DNA of 41,078 nucleotides from Nostoc sp. CENA543 (GTDB lineage: Bacteria > Cyanobacteriota > Cyanobacteriia > Cyanobacteriales > Nostocaceae). Made by a program: the position numbers and the translations under genes. The stretch is taken from the NCBI RefSeq assembly GCF_002896875.1, contig NZ_CP023279.1, positions 1-41,078 on the forward strand. The letters run 5' to 3'. The notes beneath the pieces were generated by a model that did no database searches, was not told the origin of the DNA, and saw nothing but the letters and a program-made list of their open reading frames with translations. Below, piece after piece: positions 22,501 to 29,863 of this stretch (positions are counted from its first letter, which is position 1; each line of letters opens with the position of its first letter).

Positions 22501-23057
22501 GTGTGGTGAATCCAGTAGTAAATCCCGATGAAAATTTATCTATAATTTCGCCGACAACGCCGACAACGCCGACAAAATTAGAGTCATTGGCTGAAACCAT
22601 TGCCAATACTAATGTTGAGAGTGCCGACATATTGCCGACAAATTTACCGACAGATGCCGACAATCGCCGACAAAATTCAGCCATTCCACCGTCAACCACT
22701 GATGACAACAGCATTTCCGACTTACCGCCGACAACCACCGACAACCGCCGACAAAATTCATCACTGCTGCCGACAACAACCACTGACGACAATTGCCCAC
22801 AAAATGAAGAACAAGAATTATCTACTGAAGAACCACAGCCTACAACCGACGAACCACAGCAGGTAGTTACAGAAAAAGATGCAGTGAGAAATGTGTGGGC
22901 GAATGCAGCACTGATTAGGGAGTGTATTGCAGACCAGTCCTGGGAAATGATTGACTCATTTTTAGAAGAATGGACTGATGAATTTAAAGCAGCAGTGTGG
23001 GCGGAGTTAACCCCTACTGAACGCAAGGCTGTTAAGCAACTCAAGCCCAAAGCCTAA
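19563..23057 (+). CDS. Prim-Pol / DUF3987 plasmid replication protein
   Basis: 1164 aa from ATG 19563, chosen for the strong GGGAGG ribosome-binding site 8 nt upstream. Residues about 15-205 form a bifunctional primase/polymerase (Prim-Pol) domain ('GILAVDADG', 'SGKPGRCQYLVRVP', 'LLELRWNGCQSVLPPSVHPE'). About 420-800 is a DUF3987-type helicase-like ATPase with Walker A 'LVGDSGSGKSIIF' and 'ILNVVDELSGLFKGF'. A winged-helix-like segment ('NAREISRNQTAKGRMKTAEI') follows. The last 280 residues are low complexity (NVGD, TPTTPT, DNRRQNS) because the DNA carries opposed TGTCGGC arrays. It likely initiates or primes plasmid replication. Confidence 0.88.
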   Translation: MVAQFANTSNDFTPQLLLGLKLIPADWALTPVLGNKNPYRTDWHKETPISRQQLAGLISSGDTVISKDGKQRKCYPQGYGLRTGKWSKGILAVDADGTAAHEKLNQLGGLPTTVSFTSGKPGRCQYLVRVPQEYWSVIETKKINTGVKGDDGKDQLLELRWNGCQSVLPPSVHPETGSYKWVNSPQDCEIAFCPTWIIEYFLNESTPTTATLLADDIPLYQCLTKDDRDLIDHGVGEGSRDDNGAKLARNLIGTAARLNHLGYRFEGDARQLFDDYCARCSPPLSARDADRIWKSAEKSNPSATLTDDALNNCIKAWQRHQNINIKPQQTTQAIAGTTQNAIASSTPNDTANKPDNVVLHPTVNIPYDALKAEYIQLLESGTSKSGLSRYKTEVNKKYYPLRLDRFLKDVETEYRTAEEDEIIKEDIQQLLDCANLELDIRKFLPTKLATALMLFGINQSLPQTSLMMSLISVISATHLIGTQVLIGNKHNEFYQNPAINHALVGDSGSGKSIIFRSLVKKPLNALRKAEKKRFAEQSQQYERSLAAWQQSDQSTPQPEPPPPINKMYLTGATLEGLKDYIAKAPDYSILNVVDELSGLFKGFNQYKQGQGNDRQEFLSLYDGDGFSEAKVSKNIFVEKSNTAWLGGLQPTILDKYFQLGASDGLLPRFTFSILPETIRLLPEENAQSIDVTGIVKGLYKTILDCQPQTYHITGEAYKYFREVDTKWQYEAARLPNGALKEFLKKCKGLLGRLSLNLHLIHELSDPYCGTPPTVIPLNRVKQAADIVEHLLQQIQAVHLQIAGETTQSAILAMITLSMKRQSLGEQGWLNAREISRNQTAKGRMKTAEIRELMIKAKDMGYGQLRGSGTKLEFRSKKNVGDLLAKAKNTHKPDISVVLNPDPQKMSADVGEMSAIIKNPEGIENTGLESIELKNVGNVGDFSEIFEVLDESELIVSDKNVGDINLLVNPSVVNPNVVNPSVVNPVVNPDENLSIISPTTPTTPTKLESLAETIANTNVESADILPTNLPTDADNRRQNSAIPPSTTDDNSISDLPPTTTDNRRQNSSLLPTTTTDDNCPQNEEQELSTEEPQPTTDEPQQVVTEKDAVRNVWANAALIRECIADQSWEMIDSFLEEWTDEFKAAVWAELTPTERKAVKQLKPKA
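22195..22780. repeat. Two opposed arrays of TGTCGGC inside the primase gene
   Basis: About seven direct TGTCGGC copies (22197-22445) are followed by about ten inverted GCCGACA copies (22550-22775). Many are extended to AAAATGTCGGC or GCCGACAAAATT. Between them is a duplicated segment with GTGGTTAACCCCAGTGTGGT (22462-22530). One more GCCGACA lies beyond the stop at 23185. Iteron-like; candidate origin. Confidence 0.75.
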
Positions 23058-23340
23058 ACATGATACTGAACGTGATCAATTGTGTTGCAGTCAGATCCGC
23101 TCTCCCTATGAGAGCAAGCACGCGTTTGATAAGTTCTTCCAACTAAACCGCTCAACACTTGGTAGCTGATCTGAACTTCAGGTGATGCCGACAATATGCT
23201 GTCATGACTGCTGTTATCCTCAACGACAACAGCAGAAAAACTTGCTGTTTAAGCACAAGCAAACAAATTAAAAACAATTAATACTCACAATTTCTCCTCT
23301 CAGTATAGTCAAAAAATGAGTAATAAAAACGTATAAGTAT
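23058..23340. other. Gap after the replication gene
   Basis: No gene seen. It contains one more GCCGACA (23185), a short hairpin-like CTCTCCCTATGAGAG (23099-23113) and AT-rich DNA. Plausibly part of the replication control region. Confidence 0.4.
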
Positions 23341-23505
23341 GCCATGTAAATTTCGTGGTAAATCCTTGGCATTTCATGTAATTTCTATGGCAATTCATGT
23401 AATTTTCGTGGTAAATTCTGTTTTCTGAACAGGAAGCCATTTAAAGTCCTTGGCAAAACGTGGTAAATCCTTGGCAAATTGTGGTAATTTCATGTAAATT
23501 TGTGG
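23341..23505. repeat. Mosaic direct repeats (GTGGTAAATCCTTGGCA / CATGTAATTTC)
   Basis: GTGGTAAATCCTTGGCA occurs near 23356 and 23460, with shortened copies GTGGTAAATTC and GTGGTAATTTC. CATGTAA(A)TTTC is repeated four times (23343, 23376, 23396, 23492). The block lies between the replication gene and an unknown gene. Iteron- or operator-like; not coding. Confidence 0.6.
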
Positions 23506-23707
23506 AACAAAAATTTCGCACAGTACGCAATAATTCACGAACAAGTTTTTTGAGCAAAAATTGAATTTACGCTCACAGCCATCAAAATTTACTACCAATA
23601 AAATACATAAGCACTCCAATAGCCACTGGAAAAATAGTTCGCAACAGGGCATTTTATTTTTTGGATGGCCCCAGATAGAATAATTGGTTTCACATGATGA
23701 GGATGAT

Positions 23708-24853
23708 ATGCATTATTACAAAAATCATTATGAAACCAAGAAATTGACTGAAGAAGAAATTCATGAACAGTTAAAGTCTACGTTTAAAAGACCAAAAGCC
23801 TTACAAGATATGCCACTCATCTTGACTCCCGAATATCTATTTCCAACTCCACAACAAGTGCGTCGGCAATTGCCTGTAATTAAATCCCGCTTAGAAGCCT
23901 GGAAACTCCGTGCCAAAGAAGAAGATGAGCTATTGCGGATTGAAAGACGTTTTATTCCCTTTGTCGAAATCTACATTCCAGATACCCCTCAAGGAAAGGA
24001 ATTTTTTACCATCGCTAAGGCGATTGGTGAAATTCCAATGCAAGTACAAGTCAAACTTAAAAACGAGAACCAAGGTTATTGGTTGAAAACTAACCATTAT
24101 TTTGATCAAGCTAGAGGAGTGCTATTTGCTCATAAACTTTTAGGTGTAATTCCCAACCCTCTAGAAGAGCATGGATTATTTTCCCAATACCTCCCAGAAA
24201 CTAGCATTCGCAATCTGGAGCTCATCACCAACGTTGACTTAGCAGAATATCAACTCATCAAAGAGGGAGAAAAATACATTCGCCAAATGGTTGAACCTAA
24301 TATTGATGATACATTTAAGAACAATCCACTGGAGTTATTTGTCTCAATTCAAAAACAAGCTTTCCTCGACACTTGGAATCTAGGACCGGCTTGTCCAGAA
24401 CCAATTTCTTCAGAAACTAAGTGGTTGTCTATCGAGGAACAAGAGGATTTCTTGAACAAACGTATTCGTCTATTAGAACAAAACCCTTGGATGGAGCAAA
24501 CCAAAAAGCCCGAAAGCCAACAGAACAAGAACAAGCAAGAGCAGGGAACGTATCAACAACAAAACCAAGAATACCTAAAGTTTCTGGAAAACTATCAGTG
24601 GTACGGTAATTTCATTTTGGCATTGCGACCACGGCATTGGGAATTTGGGGAGCTTTGGGATAAATATACTCAGGCATTAAAAGCAGCTAAAACAGCTTAT
24701 ATTGACGATTTATATTGGCAGACAGGACAACCCTACAAAGCAAAAGAAATTTCAGTGGGTGAACAACCACATCACAAGCGCAAAACCAGAAAACGGCAAC
24801 GTGTTCAAGGAGTTGTAGACATATTAGGTTACATACATTGGCAGTGGACTTAA
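23708..24853 (+). CDS. Unknown soluble protein (381 aa)
   Basis: Not recognised. I place the start at ATG 23708 because TGAGGATG lies just upstream, rather than at a TTG 24 bp earlier. It is hydrophilic and helix-rich. Notable parts are 'TPEYLFPTPQQVRRQLPVIK' near the start, a Gln/Asn/Lys-rich linker at about 275-300 ('QQNKNKQEQGTYQQQNQEY'), and a basic end 'HHKRKTRKRQRVQGVVDILG'. The basic tail suggests nucleic-acid binding. It follows an iteron-like repeat block and ends in a strong terminator, so it is a single transcription unit. A replication or maintenance role is a guess from position. Confidence 0.65.
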   Translation: MHYYKNHYETKKLTEEEIHEQLKSTFKRPKALQDMPLILTPEYLFPTPQQVRRQLPVIKSRLEAWKLRAKEEDELLRIERRFIPFVEIYIPDTPQGKEFFTIAKAIGEIPMQVQVKLKNENQGYWLKTNHYFDQARGVLFAHKLLGVIPNPLEEHGLFSQYLPETSIRNLELITNVDLAEYQLIKEGEKYIRQMVEPNIDDTFKNNPLELFVSIQKQAFLDTWNLGPACPEPISSETKWLSIEEQEDFLNKRIRLLEQNPWMEQTKKPESQQNKNKQEQGTYQQQNQEYLKFLENYQWYGNFILALRPRHWEFGELWDKYTQALKAAKTAYIDDLYWQTGQPYKAKEISVGEQPHHKRKTRKRQRVQGVVDILGYIHWQWT

Positions 24854-24910
24854 TATTTCTTAACTGATTCCGACAAACTGCTGCCTCTTTACTACCTTCA
24901 TGTATTTTTT

Positions 24911-24940
24911 AATCAGGCTGATTAACAGCCTGATTTTTTA
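24911..24940 (+). terminator. Rho-independent terminator
   Basis: Perfect 10-bp stem AATCAGGCTG/CAGCCTGATT with a 5-nt loop, followed by TTTTATT. It lies 57 bp after the unknown gene. Confidence 0.88.
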
Positions 24941-25126
24941 TTACTTAGCTGCCGTTTAGATTGCTTAACTAGCAATAAAAACAGCAGGTTGTGGTAGCCA
25001 CTAAATATGTAAAAAAGATTTGGTTGGCTGATTGTTTTATTACTCCTTTACTTGCAGATTAACAGTTATCTATTGTTTTTTGATGATGTAACTGTCAACA
25101 AATTAATTCACCATCTAATCTGACCA

Positions 25127-25405
25127 ATGAATAATATTAATCACCCCAAATCTCCGAAATTAAAAACCAAGAAAAGCTCAAGAAAAGAGCATCAAAGGAA
25201 GCCTATCCGTAAGGGAATAAAATCAAAGCGCGGACAACCAGAACATTATTCGGAAATCAAAAAATGTGTGTCCATTGGTATTACCCAAACTGCTTTAGAT
25301 GGATTAGATAAGCTAAGTCAAGAACGGGCAATTTCGAGGAGCGAAATGATTGAACGTATTGGTCGGGGATTAATCAAAATACTTGATATTACTCCCTCTA
25401 GCTAA
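25127..25405 (+). CDS. Ribbon-helix-helix protein with basic N-terminus
   Basis: 92 aa. Residues 1-45 are very rich in Lys/Arg/Ser. About 48-85 ('KCVSIGITQTALDGLDKLSQ' then 'SRSEMIERIGRGLIKIL') read as a ribbon-helix-helix domain. Probably a DNA-binding regulator. It precedes the recombinase-like gene by 258 bp. Confidence 0.75.
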   Translation: MNNINHPKSPKLKTKKSSRKEHQRKPIRKGIKSKRGQPEHYSEIKKCVSIGITQTALDGLDKLSQERAISRSEMIERIGRGLIKILDITPSS

Positions 25406-25663
25406 TACATAATAGCTAGTTTACTGCTGAACTTGAAAAACTTGTCAATTTTCCCCCTTGCTCATTCATCAATAAACCAATGATACTCCAGGCTCAGGAT
25501 TTATTTAAGACCAGTTATTTATTTACTTTCATCAATTTATTTATTGATGTTTGTTGCTCAAAAACTCTTCTTCATCTTGAATTAGCCAGCTTTTCAGGTC
25601 TTATGTAAGATTTAACTTCTTGTCAAACGGTTATGCGATTATTTCAATTTCTTACAGTCTGTG

Positions 25664-26953
25664 ATGCACTCCACCAGTCCGAGAACTCGTCATCTCAAGC
25701 TGTTATCGATTCTGATTCTCGGTAAGTTCATGTACCGTGATTGGGTGGAAGATAAGTCAGATTATGACAATATTCCCTTATTTAAGCTGGTGAATAATCT
25801 TTTAAGACGGGAAGTTGATGCGATGCAGGAATGGTCTCGCAATCGCTATTATGTTGCTGACCAGTCACGCAAATGGCCTGATGTGCCAGAGGGGAAAACT
25901 GCGCTGAAAGTAGTGCAGTCAACTGTAGTTGAGCCGTTGCGATTGTACTGCCGACCTCGCAACAATCGGGGCAATTTTCGTTCGTCACAGCAGATAGCTA
26001 TTAGTCATCAAGAGTTTTTAGCTTGGGTTGATTTGGGGTTAAGTCCGGCTCGTCGCCAACAAGAGGCGAGGAATTTGAAGGTGGCACTGTGTTGTCCGGT
26101 GGCGCGACCGGCTGATGTGCCGGCTAATGGTTTGTATCACCCTTTGCCTCCTAATGCTCTGCGGGATAAACGTGCTGATGGCACGCTGGAGGATAACTAT
26201 ATCTACAAAACTTATACTTATGAGGGCAAGTACTACCAGGATGGGGTGTGGGTTAAGGATATCCAAGATTATAAGACTCGCAAGTTTCATGGTCACAAGT
26301 CATTCCAAATTCCAAATCACCAGTTTGGGGATGGTAGCTGTGTTTATGAATATATTGAACGCTATCTCTATGGTTGGTGGCTGCCTGGTAATTACAAAAA
26401 TTCCCAAACTTATAGTTGGTGGGATGAAGGGTTGCAAGGAACACGGGGACGTTGGGTGACGGCGGGGCGAGCTGAATTTACGCCGCTAGATACCTGTTGT
26501 CTGCTCCCAAATGCTAAGTCGCAGATGTGGTCTTGGGGATACTTCTTTATTGTGCCTGATGTGGGCAAATGTTATACGGATAGTACGTTTGCTAACTTTT
26601 TTGCTAATTCGGCACATACGCTGATTGGCAAGAGGGTAACGCCGCATACGATGCGCTATATTTGGGCGACTTGGGGTTTCCAAGTGGGGCTGTCGGATGC
26701 ACAGTTACGGTCTTTGGCTGATGCAATGGGTTCTACGGTGGAGACGCTGCGTTCGATGTATGAACGCTGTACTCCGTCTCAGAAGCGGCGATTAATTAAG
26801 GAGGCGATTGATGAGTTATTGTTTGCTGATGCTGGTAATGATGATGAGGCTGTGATGATGGATGAGGCTGATTTACAAGGGATTTTTCAGTCTATTCAAT
26901 CTTTGAGTGACCAGCAGCGTGCTGAATTGATAAAAATGCTTAAGTCGTTATAG
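25664..26953 (+). CDS. Tyrosine-recombinase-like protein, unusual or N-terminally truncated
   Basis: 429 aa from ATG 25664. The C-terminal third carries 'GKRVTPHTMRYIWATWGFQV' (HxxR box) and 'LADAMGSTVETLRSMYERC' (candidate nucleophile Tyr), typical of the end of a tyrosine recombinase. The first catalytic Arg and core-binding domain cannot be placed. The N-terminal 250 residues are Trp/Tyr-rich ('YIERYLYGWWLPGNYKN') and unlike XerC/D. It may be a truncated integrase, or a divergent plasmid-borne family in which the N-terminal domain does something else. Confidence 0.6.
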   Translation: MHSTSPRTRHLKLLSILILGKFMYRDWVEDKSDYDNIPLFKLVNNLLRREVDAMQEWSRNRYYVADQSRKWPDVPEGKTALKVVQSTVVEPLRLYCRPRNNRGNFRSSQQIAISHQEFLAWVDLGLSPARRQQEARNLKVALCCPVARPADVPANGLYHPLPPNALRDKRADGTLEDNYIYKTYTYEGKYYQDGVWVKDIQDYKTRKFHGHKSFQIPNHQFGDGSCVYEYIERYLYGWWLPGNYKNSQTYSWWDEGLQGTRGRWVTAGRAEFTPLDTCCLLPNAKSQMWSWGYFFIVPDVGKCYTDSTFANFFANSAHTLIGKRVTPHTMRYIWATWGFQVGLSDAQLRSLADAMGSTVETLRSMYERCTPSQKRRLIKEAIDELLFADAGNDDEAVMMDEADLQGIFQSIQSLSDQQRAELIKMLKSL

Positions 26954-26964
26954 TCGAATTATTA

Positions 26965-27230
26965 TGTCACTTAAAGTTACGCACTTTAAGGCAGATGGCA
27001 GAAGGCAGAAGGTTTTAAGACGTTTTGTTATCTGAGCGTAGGACTTGTGACCAAGATAGGCGATCGCAAGAAGGCTTTGTTGTGACGCAGATGTTCTATA
27101 ATCCTTGCATTGCTTCAATTGTGGAAATTTTTCCTTCCTCCTTCCTCCTTCCTTCTGCCGTCTGCCGTCTGCCTTGCCTCAAGCAAGCTCACCAAAAGTT
27201 GCCAAGAACCACTTTATCCTTTAAGTGACA
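26965..27230. mobile_element. 266-bp MITE-like inverted-repeat element
   Basis: Ends TGTCACTTAAAG (26965-26976) and CTTTAAGTGACA (27219-27230) are a perfect 12-bp inverted pair. Inside are a second inverted pair, GGCAGATGGCAGAAGGCAG against its near complement at about 27150-27175, and no gene. It abuts the 168-bp element to its right. Confidence 0.6.
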
Positions 27231-27253
27231 TTGAGCTTTTCTTAGTGCCATTC

Positions 27254-27421
27254 CGACAGATTCTTTGTCCCCAATCTAAATCCTTCTGCATCGCCTGTTC
27301 AAGCACTTTTTACAACTTCATGGCTTCAACCCTAAAAATTGATGCCCTTTCAGTAAAGCTTGCAGGCTTGAAAAACTTGGCTTTTAATCTGTCGCTACGG
27401 TCAATAATTCGTCACTCTACA
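27254..27421 (-). mobile_element. 168-bp transposon-end relic (copy alpha)
   Basis: Read on the minus strand it starts TGTAGAGTGACGAATTATTG and is about 95% identical to the inverted copy at 31089-31256. The start resembles the left end of type V-K CRISPR-associated transposons as I remember it (TGTACAGTGACAAATTAT). Its inner end has lost the terminal repeat that copy beta keeps. Confidence 0.6.
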
Positions 27422-27455
27422 CGATGACCCCTACTCCTGTTGCGCTGTCGAGCCT

Positions 27456-27618
27456 TATACTCATATCTTGCACCTCTACGTACAACCCCAGATAAAGTAA
27501 AAAAATGCCCGATAAAGCTACCTTATTTTTATGGGCTTTTATCGCTAAATCAAGGTTTTTGTCTTTTTACTGAGTAATTAAATTACATCAAATTTTCTTG
27601 GTGCAAGATGTGAGTATA
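27456..27618. mobile_element. 163-bp MITE-like inverted-repeat element
   Basis: TATACTCATATCTTGCACC (27456-27474) pairs with GGTGCAAGATGTGAGTATA (27600-27618), 18 of 19. It is non-coding, with an inner GATAAAG/CTTTATC hairpin-like motif. 27619-27923 shows nothing I can assign. Confidence 0.55.
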
Positions 27619-27923
27619 CATCTTTGGATAGGTTTTTAAACAGGCCAAAGTTTGTTTTTTTTGATTAAAATACAACCAAAGAATAATTAAAATAAAAAAT
27701 AGATTATTTATAAGTAACAGCAGATAGAAATACTTTTTTAAGCAAAATTATGTCACGATAAAATTTTATACAACAAGACCGAAGTGCTAACAGAAATATC
27801 TACTGAAGAACAGCAAGTTCTAAGTGGAGAAAACTACGTCCGCTAGAGCAAGGTAAGTATTTCCAACTTTAATTTCCGAAAATACAAACATTTCGGCTCA
27901 ATCCCTAATAAGGAAAGCAAGAA

Positions 27924-28041
27924 ATGTTCATGAGTGATATGCCGCAATTGGCACCGACGTAGGCTGTACACCTGATTTTTGAATATCAAAGCGATCAAGT
28001 TCACTTAGTGACACAGCAACATGGTTGGGTTTATGGCCTGG
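27924..28041 (+). pseudogene. Broken N-terminal gene fragment
   Basis: ATG 27924 opens 'MFMSDMPQLAPT', then an in-frame TAG, then 'AVHLIFEYQSDQVHLVTQQH' and 'GWVYGLVYSDF'. The frame runs into the CAST-like mini-element at 28042. The continuous reading across the stop suggests a real gene start, inactivated twice. Family unknown. Confidence 0.45.
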
Positions 28042-28240
28042 TGTACAGTGACTTTTTATTTGTCGCTGCGCCAAATTAATGTCATTGAGGGTGTAGAGCT
28101 TGCACTCTCTAGGGTTAGCTTAAAAGTAACCTAAGAGACTTACAAGCTATATCAACACAAATAGTTGCAATCATAAAGTGGGTAAGGCTTAACTCGATGA
28201 CAAGAATTTGTCTCAACGTCAATTAATTTGTCACTGTACA
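28042..28240. mobile_element. 199-bp mini-element with type V-K CAST-like ends
   Basis: Perfect 11-bp terminal repeats TGTACAGTGAC (28042-28052) and GTCACTGTACA (28230-28240). Inner motifs ATTTGTCGCTG, AAATTAATGTCATTG and AATTAATTTGTCAC match the TnsB-site style of type V-K CRISPR-associated transposons (family knowledge from memory). It encodes nothing, so it would have to be moved in trans. No 5-bp target duplication (CCTGG versus AACCT). Confidence 0.7.
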
Positions 28241-28278
28241 AACCTTATTACCCATTGGAAGTAACAGAGGATTAAGTG

Positions 28279-29541
28279 ATGGAGAAAAAAGAACCAAGGC
28301 TGATGATTGCATTCCCAAAAAGCGAAACAGAACTGCGTGTTGTTTTTTCTGAGGCAGTTGATAGAAAGAGTGCAGAAAACCCATTGAATTATAGGACACG
28401 CAGCGGCATGAAAATATTTGCTGCTCATGTAGATCCTAATGATCCGCAACGCGTCAGTTTGGTAACGGAACCTATGAATGGGGAAGCGATGGAAGTTGAC
28501 GTGCTGCAAGCACCAGGTGTAGAAACCCGTGATGGTAGAAAGTTAGTGCATCACGACAGCCCAGAATTTATTCAAGGAATTGCTTCTATCCCTGAGATCC
28601 AGAGACCAGCTATAAATGAGTTTCCGTTTCCATCACGTTTTGTAGGAAAAGTTGCATCAGCATCGTGCGGAAAAGATGGGGGTGTAGACAGTAACGTTCT
28701 GATTAACACCTTCGGTTTTGCATTCATTCATATGCAGAATGGTGGTCCTTTTAATAGCCTTAAGATCGTTACCAAGCAACATATACTTGGAATTGCCGAA
28801 GCAACTCGTGTTCTGCGCGCTGGACAAACGGTACATGTTTTATGGGCAGGCGGAGAGATTCGTAATGTAGATGGTGAGAACCAGTTAGTTGATACAGGCT
28901 ACATGGAAGGGTCAATCATCGCTCCAACCCCCTTGAAATCACCTCCACCCTTTCCTCTCAGAACAGATGAAATCGCTGATAAAGCTAGTCGATCACTCCG
29001 TGCCACAGCTTTACAGGGTGTGGTAGTCCAGTTTGAAGATGTAATAATTGATCGTTTGTTACCTTCCAACCCAGATGGACTTCGAACTATTTGGTTCCAT
29101 AATGACACTGATGAACAATTACCAGCGGTACTCCTTGATAATGTAACAACGGTTCTAAGTGTAGGTCAGAGGCTTAAATATTTGCGTGGTATAGTACATC
29201 AGCCTCGAGCTGGCGAGTACGAAGTTATTGTGGAATTAGACCAGCACCTTGTCCTGTCTGACACTGAAATTTTCGGGCATGTGACCCTGATTGAGGGATA
29301 TGATTTGCCTGATTTTCAAGGTTGCCATGCGCTAATTAACTTGCGCGATACACCAGGCAAGATTGTGGCTGTCCTGACTTCAGAATACAAACTCCAGAGC
29401 CTACTAGAAACTGCATTTCAAACTGGTGCTCTAATTGCTTTTTGGGGTGAGTATTTAAATGAGCCCCCAACACCCCGTGGTGGATCATGGGCAGTAAATG
29501 TATATCAAATCAATGGAGTTATAGTGTATGACCGTCCATAA
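28279..29541 (+). CDS. Unknown cargo protein (420 aa)
   Basis: Not recognised. The start at ATG 28279 follows an AGAGGATT ribosome-binding site; a GTG immediately before is also possible. The N-terminal 70 residues ('AFPKSETELRVVFSEAVDRK' ... 'VSLVTEPMNG') resemble an Ig-like/SbsA-type beta module. The rest is beta-rich with no transmembrane segment or signal peptide ('QTVHVLWAGGEIRNVDGENQ', 'IWFHNDTDEQLPAVLLDN'), possibly OB-fold-like repeats. It lies upstream of the halogenase-like gene (322-bp gap) in a segment bounded by inverted transposon-end copies. Confidence 0.6.
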   Translation: MEKKEPRLMIAFPKSETELRVVFSEAVDRKSAENPLNYRTRSGMKIFAAHVDPNDPQRVSLVTEPMNGEAMEVDVLQAPGVETRDGRKLVHHDSPEFIQGIASIPEIQRPAINEFPFPSRFVGKVASASCGKDGGVDSNVLINTFGFAFIHMQNGGPFNSLKIVTKQHILGIAEATRVLRAGQTVHVLWAGGEIRNVDGENQLVDTGYMEGSIIAPTPLKSPPPFPLRTDEIADKASRSLRATALQGVVVQFEDVIIDRLLPSNPDGLRTIWFHNDTDEQLPAVLLDNVTTVLSVGQRLKYLRGIVHQPRAGEYEVIVELDQHLVLSDTEIFGHVTLIEGYDLPDFQGCHALINLRDTPGKIVAVLTSEYKLQSLLETAFQTGALIAFWGEYLNEPPTPRGGSWAVNVYQINGVIVYDRP

Positions 29542-29705
29542 CAATTCTGTTAGCAATTTCTAGCGAACTTACCTAGAAATTTGGTAGTGGTATTTCGTAA
29601 AGGATGAAGAACAATCAAGTATTTCCGAAAACTTTGCAGTAAAGGTGTGTCAGTTCCAGGCTATTTTTCTCAGTCTTTTACAGGAAGACACTATCAAAAT
29701 TTCTA

Positions 29706-29722
29706 ACACAATGGCATTGTGT
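29706..29722. promoter_or_regulatory. Perfect 8-bp palindrome upstream of the halogenase gene
   Basis: ACACAATG-G-CATTGTGT, 142 bp before the start codon. The only notable feature in the 322-bp gap at 29542-29863. Candidate operator. Confidence 0.4.
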
Positions 29723-29863
29723 CGGCACTCCTGTAGTGATAAATTCCAATTCTTTTGAAATGAGTATGAGGTTCAGCCGCTTTGAAGTGATTAAAAATAG
29801 AGCCTTAGGGGAGAGCCATTTTCATACTGAGAATGCCTGTGAAAAAAATTAGAAGGTAGGTAA

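Noticed and set aside
22195-22780. A CRISPR array
   Set aside because: The repeats are 7-11 bp, irregularly spaced, in two orientations and in a coding frame.
22268-23050. A 260-aa minus-strand frame opposite the primase tail
   Set aside because: Its Ser/Val/Gly-rich translation is the complement of the TGTCGGC arrays and matches no protein pattern.
23395-23652. An 85-aa minus-strand frame
   Set aside because: It is a translation through the repeat block at 23341-23505, without a start signal or recognisable protein pattern.
27025-27427. Two plus-strand frames in the small-element cluster
   Set aside because: They cross three non-coding inverted-repeat elements and show no protein-like composition.
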